From Desulfobacterales bacterium (GTDB lineage Bacteria > Desulfobacterota > DSM-4660 > Desulfatiglandales > JALVZP01): 6,213 nucleotides of DNA. Each line of letters opens with the position of its first letter. Positions within the stretch are counted from its first letter, which is position 1. The position numbers were made by a program, and so were the translations under genes. The notes beneath the pieces were generated by a model. It was not told where the DNA came from. It worked only from the letters and a program-made list of their open reading frames with translations, and did no database searches. The stretch covers positions 1 through 6,213 of the forward strand of contig JAMOPX010000206.1 of the NCBI GenBank assembly GCA_027064285.1, written 5' to 3'. Of the stretch, positions 1 to 4,627 are shown piece after piece.

Positions 1-539
1 AACAAGATCCATCTGGTGCATGGTATGGAAGATGGGGAGTAAATTACATATATGGAACATGGGCTGTTCTTATGGGGCTTTCCCAGCTGGGTGAGTCAAA
101 AAACAGGTGGGTAAAAAGGGCGGCTTTATGGCTTAAAAAATGCCAAAACATAGACAATGGTTGGGGAGAGACATGTTATACATACAATGATCCAAGACTT
201 GCAGGAAAAGGCAAAAGCACCTCTTCTCAGACTGCGTGGGCAATACTTGCTCTTATAGCTGCAAGAGAATTTAAGGATGAGCATGTGGAAAAGGGAATAG
301 AATATCTTATAAGGACTCAAAATAAAAATGGTTTTTGGGACGAGGAGGAATACACAGGCACAGGTTTTCCCCGGGTCTTTTATTTGAGATATCATGGCTA
401 TAGCAAATATTTTCCGCTTTGGGCACTCGGGGCATACCGAAGGATGATTCAGAACGGAAAGACCTTAGAAGACGAAGTCAGACTGAATAAACCACCTCAC
501 CTAAATCTTCCTGCTATAAAGCAGAAATTTAGTTTTTAG
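1..539 (+). CDS. shc: Squalene-hopene cyclase, C-terminal part (5' end outside window)
   Basis: Squalene-hopene cyclase folds squalene into pentacyclic hopene (and hopanol), the first committed step of hopanoid synthesis, as a monotopic membrane enzyme. The open frame enters from the left edge (first full codon at 3) and gives 178 residues before TAG at 537-539. The family is usually about 630-680 residues, so roughly the last quarter is present. QW-type repeats are visible: QDPSGAW at fragment residues 1-7, QNIDNGWGE around 48-56, and QNKNGFW at 106-112. The segments GRWGVNYIYGTW and GTGFPRVFYLRYHGY, followed by YFPLWALGAYRR, are characteristic of the cyclase C-terminus. The catalytic DXDD motif lies upstream, outside the window. 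The Met at 72 is internal, because the frame stays open and homologous upstream of it. The gene converges on the nfn operon. Family identity is secure; substrate preference cannot be judged from this part. Confidence 0.95.
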   Translation, partial: QDPSGAWYGRWGVNYIYGTWAVLMGLSQLGESKNRWVKRAALWLKKCQNIDNGWGETCYTYNDPRLAGKGKSTSSQTAWAILALIAAREFKDEHVEKGIEYLIRTQNKNGFWDEEEYTGTGFPRVFYLRYHGYSKYFPLWALGAYRRMIQNGKTLEDEVRLNKPPHLNLPAIKQKFSF

Positions 540-576
540 GATGGCCAAACCCCCATCAGGCGGTTTTTGACCATCC
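539..576 (+). terminator. Imperfect hairpin, probable terminator of shc
   Basis: This dyad begins at the last base of the shc stop codon. The inner stem pairs 549-554 with 559-564 around the loop ATCA, with one C/C mismatch, and runs into five T residues at 564-568. The outer arms GGATGG (539-544) and CCATCC (571-576) also pair, with CAAA/TTTG between, giving a longer stem with a 2-nt bulge. The T tract directly after the G/C stem fits a rho-independent terminator for the plus strand. On the minus strand no T tract follows, so it is less clearly a terminator for nfnAB. The call rests on hand-drawn pairing only. Confidence 0.5.
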
Positions 577-637
577 CTTATGCGCCTGCATTAAGTATAA
601 GTAATGTATTGCTCCTCAAAAAGTTTTTTACCATCCC
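563..637. repeat. Short direct repeat, two copies 60 bp apart
   Basis: GTTTTTGACCATCCC at 563-577 recurs as GTTTTTTACCATCCC at 623-637, matching at 14 of 15 positions with exactly 60 bp between copies. The first copy is the right arm of the shc hairpin. The second contains the nfnB stop codon (628-630 on the minus strand). It may reflect a small local duplication or chance in a T-rich gap. No coding potential is seen in 540-627. Confidence 0.4.
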
Positions 638-2028
638 AATGTCAAATAGTCGTGAATAGAATTTGAAGCGATTCTCCCTGCACCAGCAGCTTTAATCACT
701 GTTGCCTGTCCTGTAACTATATCACCACCAGCCCAGACACCTTTTTTATAAGTCTTATTTGTCTTTGGATCTACCATAATATAACCCCACTTATTAAGTT
801 TAAGACCAGGGGTATTTTTAGCCAGAAGCGGATTTGCTCCAGCTCCAACAGATATAATTGCCAGATCACATTCTATTTCAAAATTAGATCCTTCCACAGG
901 GATAGGTCTTCTCCTTCCAGATTCATCTGGTTCTCCTAATTCCATCTTTATGCATTCCATTCCTCTCAACCTACCATGCGCATCACCTATGAATCTAAGT
1001 GGGTTAGTAAGAAGCATAAATTTGATTCCTTCCTCTTCTGCATGGTGAATCTCAGCAAGTCTTGCAGGCATTTCTTCTCTCGACCTTCTGTAAACAATTG
1101 TGACATTCTCTGCTCCCATTCTTAATGCAGTTCTCGCAGAATCCATAGCCACATTTCCCGCACCTATAACAACCACATTTTTACCTTTGGCTATCGGAGT
1201 GTCATATTCTGGAAATAGATAAGCCTTCATAAGGTTTGATCTGGTAAGGTATTCATTAGCAGAATAAACTCCTACTAAGTTCTCGCCTGGGATTCCTAAA
1301 AATCTTGGCAATCCCGCACCAACCCCTATAAAAATAGCATCATATCCCATCTTAAAAAGTTCATCCACTGTTATGGTCCGTCCAATAACAATGTTATACT
1401 CAAATTTTACTCCAAGTCTTTCAAGATAATTAAGTTCTGATGCTACTATATCTTTTGGCAACCTAAATTCTGGAATACCATATACCAAAACACCGCCACC
1501 TTTATGAAATGCCTCATAAACAGTCACTTCATGTCCTTTTAAGATCAAGTCTCCAGCAACAGTAAGGCCTGAAGGGCCAGAGCCTACTACTGCTACTTTC
1601 TTACCAGTTGGAGCAGCTTTTGGTGGAAGCTCTCCTGTACCATGCTCTCTTTCCCAATCTGCTGCAAATCTCTCTAAATTTCCAATTGCTACAGGCTTGC
1701 CTTTCTTACCCAAAACACAAGAACCTTCACATTGATTTTCCTGAGGACATACCCTTCCGCATATGGCAGGCAAACTGTTTTTCTCCCATATCTTTCTTAT
1801 TGCTTTGGCAAATTCACCTTCTCTTATTAGCCTTATAAAACCAGGAATATCAACCCCAACAGGACATCCCTTAACACAAGAAGGATTTTTGCATTGAAGA
1901 CACCTGGAGGCCTCTTTCATAGCAAGTTCAGGTGTATATCCCAAAGGTACTTCTTTAAAGTTCTTTATCCTCTCCTCAGGTGGTTGCTCTGGCATAGGTT
2001 GACGAGGCAATGTCTCTTTTTTTGCCAT
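628..2028 (-). CDS. nfnB: NfnB-type large subunit of NADH-dependent ferredoxin:NADP+ oxidoreductase (GltD-like flavoprotein)
   Basis: A 466-residue flavoprotein of the GltD/NfnB/SudA family. In Nfn enzymes this subunit carries FAD and two [4Fe-4S] clusters, binds NADP(H) and is the bifurcating site. N-terminal cysteines occur at 43, 46, 51, 55 and at 90, 94, 100, 104, the usual cluster region. A first dinucleotide fold (VGSGPSG, 148-154) binds FAD; GIPEFRLPK starts at 184. A second fold (VIGAGNVAMD, 288-297) followed by VYRRSREEMPA from 312 fits NADP(H) binding. WAGGDIVTGQATVI near the C-terminus completes the FAD site. It lies 33 bp downstream of nfnA and starts 6 nt after a strong ribosome site, so the two are very probably cotranscribed. 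The main alternative is glutamate synthase small subunit (gltD), plausible because gltB1-gltB2 lie nearby. The adjacent nfnA favours Nfn, or the closely related SudAB type often annotated as sulfide dehydrogenase. Confidence 0.88.
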   Translation of the reverse strand: MAKKETLPRQPMPEQPPEERIKNFKEVPLGYTPELAMKEASRCLQCKNPSCVKGCPVGVDIPGFIRLIREGEFAKAIRKIWEKNSLPAICGRVCPQENQCEGSCVLGKKGKPVAIGNLERFAADWEREHGTGELPPKAAPTGKKVAVVGSGPSGLTVAGDLILKGHEVTVYEAFHKGGGVLVYGIPEFRLPKDIVASELNYLERLGVKFEYNIVIGRTITVDELFKMGYDAIFIGVGAGLPRFLGIPGENLVGVYSANEYLTRSNLMKAYLFPEYDTPIAKGKNVVVIGAGNVAMDSARTALRMGAENVTIVYRRSREEMPARLAEIHHAEEEGIKFMLLTNPLRFIGDAHGRLRGMECIKMELGEPDESGRRRPIPVEGSNFEIECDLAIISVGAGANPLLAKNTPGLKLNKWGYIMVDPKTNKTYKKGVWAGGDIVTGQATVIKAAGAGRIASNSIHDYLTLGW

Positions 2029-2033
2029 TTTTA

Positions 2034-2040
2034 TCCTCCT
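2034..2040 (-). promoter_or_regulatory. Ribosome binding site of nfnB
   Basis: AGGAGGA on the minus strand lies 5 nt before the ATG at 2028-2026. It is a near-consensus Shine-Dalgarno site within the 33-bp nfnA-nfnB gap and supports the chosen start. Confidence 0.85.
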
Positions 2041-2061
2041 CTAATTAATTTATAATATTTT

Positions 2062-2898
2062 TTATGCATGACATTCACACTTAAACTTTTCATAAGCTAT
2101 TTTTTCTTGTTCTACATAAGACTTAAGCCTTGCTGAAAGCTCATCAAAATCTACAAGATGACCATCAAACTCAGGTCCATCAACACAAGCAAATTTCGTT
2201 TCTCCTCCAACATTTACTCTACAACATCCACACATACCTGTTCCATCAACCATAATTGGGTTCAAACTCACAATGGTCTTTATCTTATGAGGTCTTGTAA
2301 TCTCACAAGCTACCTTCATCATAGGAACAGGTCCTATAGTTACCACAAGACGGACATCTCTTTTTTCAATAAGATCCTTTAAAACATCTGTTACAAAACC
2401 ATGATGGCCATAAGATCCATCATCTGTGCATACAAAAAGTTCATGTGAGGCCTCTTTCATTTTATCTTCTAAAATTATCATATCTTTTGTCCTTGCTCCA
2501 ATTACAGCAACTACATGGTTACCTATCTCTTTTAAAGCCCTGGTAATAGGATGAAGAACCGCGACCCCAGTTCCTCCACCAACGCATACTACATGACCAT
2601 CAACCTTTTCAATCTCAGTTGGTTTTCCTAAGGGACCAACTACATCTAAGTACCTATCCCCAACTTTTAATGTCTTAAACAAAGCAGTGGACTTTCCGAC
2701 GACCTGATAGATGATAGTGATTGTGCCTTTTTCAGGATCTGTTTCTGCCATGGTTAAAGGGATTCTTTCTCCATTCTCAGTTGCCCTTAAAATTACAAAT
2801 TGTCCTGGCTTAGCCTTTTTTGCAATAAAAGGCGCGCTTATTTCATTTAAAATAATGGTTCCACCTGCCAACTCTTCTCGTCTTAATATTTCAAACAT
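2062..2898 (-). CDS. nfnA: NfnA-type small subunit (ferredoxin-NADP reductase-like, FAD and [2Fe-2S])
   Basis: A 278-residue protein of the ferredoxin-NADP reductase superfamily, close to NfnA/SudB. In Nfn complexes this subunit carries FAD and one [2Fe-2S] cluster, binds NAD(H) and passes electrons to NfnB. The N-terminal flavin barrel has PGQFVILR (31-38) and RIPLTM (45-50). The nucleotide domain has VVCVGGGTGVAVLHP (103-117). The cluster motif MVDGTGMCGCCRV (216-228) with C238 supplies the family's expected ligand set of one Asp (D218) and three Cys (probably C223, C226, C238). C225 is an additional cysteine between two ligands. The C-terminus ends in C274-x-C276-H-A. The length fits the family. 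The start is supported by a strong ribosome site, and the gene leads the operon with nfnB. The alternative label is sulfide dehydrogenase subunit beta; a dihydroorotate dehydrogenase electron-transfer subunit (PyrK) is less likely given the nfnB neighbour. Confidence 0.9.
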   Translation of the reverse strand: MFEILRREELAGGTIILNEISAPFIAKKAKPGQFVILRATENGERIPLTMAETDPEKGTITIIYQVVGKSTALFKTLKVGDRYLDVVGPLGKPTEIEKVDGHVVCVGGGTGVAVLHPITRALKEIGNHVVAVIGARTKDMIILEDKMKEASHELFVCTDDGSYGHHGFVTDVLKDLIEKRDVRLVVTIGPVPMMKVACEITRPHKIKTIVSLNPIMVDGTGMCGCCRVNVGGETKFACVDGPEFDGHLVDFDELSARLKSYVEQEKIAYEKFKCECHA

Positions 2899-2903
2899 TT
2901 CCT

Positions 2904-2910
2904 ACCTCCT
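2904..2910 (-). promoter_or_regulatory. Ribosome binding site of nfnA
   Basis: AGGAGGT on the minus strand is a consensus Shine-Dalgarno site 5 nt before the ATG at 2898-2896. It fixes the nfnA start. Confidence 0.88.
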
Positions 2911-2914
2911 GATA

Positions 2915-2928
2915 TGAAAAATTTTTCA
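2915..2928. repeat. 14-bp perfect palindrome in the nfnA leader
   Basis: TGAAAAATTTTTCA is fully self-complementary and lies 4 bp upstream of the nfnA ribosome site. It may be a protein-binding site or simply an A/T-rich chance palindrome. Confidence 0.35.
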
Positions 2929-3023
2929 AAAAATACAACCCGTTACTTTTACCCTCCATTGTTTTCCTTCTTATCTTTTTATTTGATTCAAACAAGCTAT
3001 CTATTTCTAAAATCATCTCGGTA

Positions 3024-3050
3024 TTCCACAAAATTTTATATCTTGCGGAA
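3024..3050. promoter_or_regulatory. Inverted repeat upstream of nfnA, possible operator
   Basis: TTCCACAA (3024-3031) and TTGCGGAA (3043-3050) form a dyad with an 11-bp spacer, matching at 7 of 8 arm positions. The arms are G/C-richer than their surroundings. The site lies about 130-150 bp upstream of nfnA and next to a minus-strand TATAGT, so an operator role is possible. No regulator family is recognised from the motif. Confidence 0.3.
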
Positions 3051-3120
3051 CACTATAATTTGCTTAATCTTTTCTTTATACCTCATTTTAGAAACTATTA
3101 AAAGTATTTTTCAGTCAATT

Positions 3121-3219
3121 TAGTGACAGGACTTATGCAGTTAGCAATTCACTAATAGCTATCTTACCATGTATACCAAAACTAACGATAGATAGATCAT
3201 TAATAACTGACCTTACGCA
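3121..3219. repeat. Degenerate 19-bp direct repeat, 80 bp apart
   Basis: TAGTGACAGGACTTATGCA (3121-3139) and TAATAACTGACCTTACGCA (3201-3219) agree at 13 of 19 positions in the same orientation. The core resembles, from memory, ends of some insertion sequences, but no transposase remnant or inverted partner is seen, so the origin is uncertain. Confidence 0.3.
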
Positions 3220-3228
3220 AAGGTTTCT

Positions 3229-3259
3229 GTCTTATCTGTATACAGTATAGGAATAAGAC
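3229..3259. repeat. Inverted repeat enclosing a 10-bp palindrome
   Basis: GTCTTAT (3229-3235) and ATAAGAC (3253-3259) are perfect inverted arms. Between them CTGTATACAG (3236-3245) is itself a perfect 10-bp palindrome. It could be a regulator site, a hairpin or a relic of the surrounding decayed sequence. Confidence 0.35.
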
Positions 3260-3403
3260 TGGAAGTGAAATAGGGTCAAGGGGGTTTTTCGGATGCGATT
3301 AAAGGTGAATGCATAATTGGTATTGATATTATACATTATAAAAATATTTATACAATAGTAGTAATATTAATCTCTTTTCAGCGAGAATTGCTACTTTAAT
3401 TGC

Positions 3404-3432
3404 TTGACATTTAGATAAAGTGGGATTATAAC
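3404..3432 (+). promoter_or_regulatory. Sigma70-type promoter of the gltB1-gltB2 operon
   Basis: A perfect -35 hexamer TTGACA (3404-3409) is followed after exactly 17 bp by TATAAC (3427-3432), a 5/6 match to the -10 consensus. Transcription would start near 3439, giving a leader of about 58 nt before gltB1. Two copies of AATTGCT lie at 3386-3392 and 3398-3404, 12 bp apart, abutting the -35. Arms AAAgTGGG (3417-3424) and CCCATTT (3440-3446) flank the -10 and start point, where a repressor operator could sit. The promoter itself is well supported; the flanking sites are inference. Confidence 0.75.
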
Positions 3433-3447
3433 ACAAAACCCCATTTA

Positions 3448-3475
3448 ATATAAATTATAAATTTATAATTTATAT
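3448..3475. repeat. 28-bp perfect A/T-only palindrome in the gltB1 leader
   Basis: Every base from 3448 to 3475 pairs with its mirror position around the centre between 3461 and 3462, and all are A or T. It lies inside the predicted transcript, 21 nt before the gltB1 ATG. It could bind a dimeric regulator as DNA or form an A-U hairpin next to the translation start as RNA. The pairing is directly visible; the function is unknown. Confidence 0.6.
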
Positions 3476-3496
3476 AAGATATAAGAGATAAGGCTG

Positions 3497-4627
3497 ATGT
3501 GCAGACTGGTAGCAATAAGTAGTGACGAGCCTATTTCTCCGATGGTGGCTGTTAACTCCTTAAATGCTATGAAAGAAGGACATGATGGTTCTGGTATCGG
3601 AATATTCTTAACTGGTCTAAGTGGACCTTTTGAAGAAATGCTTAGCTCTCCTATACTATCCGGTATATTTACAAAAGATGGGCTTAAAAAGTTAGATCGT
3701 TTTATGATGGACCAAGGTTTCATGACAAAATACAAGACCTCAATAAAGATAACAAAAAATCCTCCACCAGGAATTCCTAAAAGAGATGTATATCTTATCC
3801 GTGCATATGAGTATCCTGAAGAATGGGAAGGATTAAGTGAAGAGGAAAAGAAATTCAGGCTTATGCTGATAAGACTTCAACTGCGCAGGATGGGAGAAGA
3901 GAGTCAGGATATGATTGTATATAGCTTCTGGCCTGATGTAATAATGATAAAAGAAATTGGCGATCCAATGACCTTTGCAGAATATATCAACTTAGACAGA
4001 GAAGAACTCAAGGCCAGAATTATTATGGCACAAGGAAGACAAAATACCAACTACGCAATAAATCTTTATGCTTGCCATCCTTTTTTTATCCAAGGAGTGG
4101 CTACTATGACTAATGGTGAAAACACAGCTTTTGTGCCAATAAGAGAATTTCTTATATCTCGAGGATTTCCTGGATACATAGGCTATCAGTCTGATTCAGA
4201 GGTTTTTACCCATATACTTCATTATATGATTTATACCTTGGGACTTAACATAGAATATTACAAACACATAATCACCCCTCTCCAGGATAATGAACTTAAT
4301 AAACATCCGAATGGTAAATTTTTAAGGCTTTTAAAACATTCCTGTAGAATGCTTACAATAGATGGGCCAAATTGTGTAATAGGGTGTTTGCCAGATAAGA
4401 CCCTTTTTATAGCACAAGATAGAAAAAAACTGAGACCAGGGATAGTAGGTGGAAGACCAGGATTTTTTGCAATAGCCTCTGAGATGTGTGGTTTAGATGC
4501 AGTAATTCCTCCATCAGAGAGAATATGGGAATTTCAGCCTATGTATTTAGATACAGCAATAATTCCACCTGATCGTAAGGAGCTAAAGATATGTCGCCAG
4601 ACGGAACCATTATCCCTTCTACATTAA
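3497..4627 (+). CDS. gltB1: Archaeal-type glutamate synthase subunit 1 (glutaminase domain protein)
   Basis: A 376-residue class II glutamine amidotransferase (Ntn fold), matching the stand-alone glutaminase subunit of archaeal-type split glutamate synthase. It would hydrolyse glutamine and pass ammonia to the FMN subunit GltB2. The start is decided by chemistry: the nucleophile must be Cys at the N-terminus after Met removal, and the protein begins Met-Cys2-Arg-Leu. Other family motifs are GHDGSGIGI (28-36), QGRQNTNYAINLYACHPF (179-196), TNGEN (205-209, glutamine binding) and SDSEVFTHIL (232-241). RPGIVGG (313-319) lies in the C-terminal part. The ribosome site is weak: AAGG sits only 3 nt from the ATG and GAGA about 8 nt away. 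The stop lies 37 nt inside gltB2, so the two are one transcription unit. Asparagine synthase or amidophosphoribosyltransferase are unlikely because the associated synthase domain protein follows directly. Confidence 0.9.
   Translation: MCRLVAISSDEPISPMVAVNSLNAMKEGHDGSGIGIFLTGLSGPFEEMLSSPILSGIFTKDGLKKLDRFMMDQGFMTKYKTSIKITKNPPPGIPKRDVYLIRAYEYPEEWEGLSEEEKKFRLMLIRLQLRRMGEESQDMIVYSFWPDVIMIKEIGDPMTFAEYINLDREELKARIIMAQGRQNTNYAINLYACHPFFIQGVATMTNGENTAFVPIREFLISRGFPGYIGYQSDSEVFTHILHYMIYTLGLNIEYYKHIITPLQDNELNKHPNGKFLRLLKHSCRMLTIDGPNCVIGCLPDKTLFIAQDRKKLRPGIVGGRPGFFAIASEMCGLDAVIPPSERIWEFQPMYLDTAIIPPDRKELKICRQTEPLSLLH
4577..4582 (+). promoter_or_regulatory. Ribosome binding site of gltB2, inside gltB1
   Basis: AAGGAG lies 8 nt before the ATG at 4591, within the last codons of gltB1. 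It decides the gltB2 start and implies a 37-nt gene overlap, with likely translational coupling. Confidence 0.8.

Larger units (their letters stand above)
2899..3496. other. Divergent intergenic region between nfnAB and gltB1-gltB2 (598 bp, no convincing gene)
   Basis: This A/T-rich stretch separates two divergently transcribed operons and must hold both promoters. The only open frame of note, 2914-3123 on the plus strand (69 codons), has no plausible ribosome site: the purine-rich site there is on the other strand and belongs to nfnA. Its composition is what A/T-rich DNA gives by chance. A good promoter faces gltB1 near 3404-3432. I found no equally good promoter facing nfnA; the best minus-strand -10-like hexamers (TATAGT at 3057-3052, TATAAA at 3080-3075) lack a matching -35. 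The middle (about 3120-3300) is less A/T-rich, contains a degenerate repeat, and may be decayed sequence of unknown origin. Confidence 0.7.

Noticed and set aside
126..395. An 89-codon minus-strand open frame.
   Set aside because: It is antisense to the well-matched squalene-hopene cyclase coding sequence.
1608..1838. A 76-codon plus-strand open frame.
   Set aside because: It is antisense to the cysteine-rich N-terminal region of nfnB, which is clearly the coding strand.
628..2028. Annotation of this gene as glutamate synthase small subunit gltD.
   Set aside because: It is homologous and the neighbourhood makes it tempting, but the tightly linked nfnA in the same operon fits the Nfn/SudAB pair better. 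It is kept as the main alternative.
3113..3118. Minus-strand TTGACT as a -35 element for nfnA.
   Set aside because: No -10-like hexamer lies 16-18 bp downstream; the nearest A/T-rich hexamers are at unsuitable spacing.
2914..3123. A 69-codon plus-strand open frame rich in Phe, Leu, Ile and Tyr, resembling a small membrane protein.
   Set aside because: There is no plus-strand ribosome site, it starts within the nfnA leader, and its hydrophobic composition is expected from A/T-rich noncoding DNA.
3463..3735. A 90-codon minus-strand open frame across the gltB1 start.
   Set aside because: It is antisense to the conserved N-terminus of GltB1 and the A/T palindrome, with no recognisable domain.
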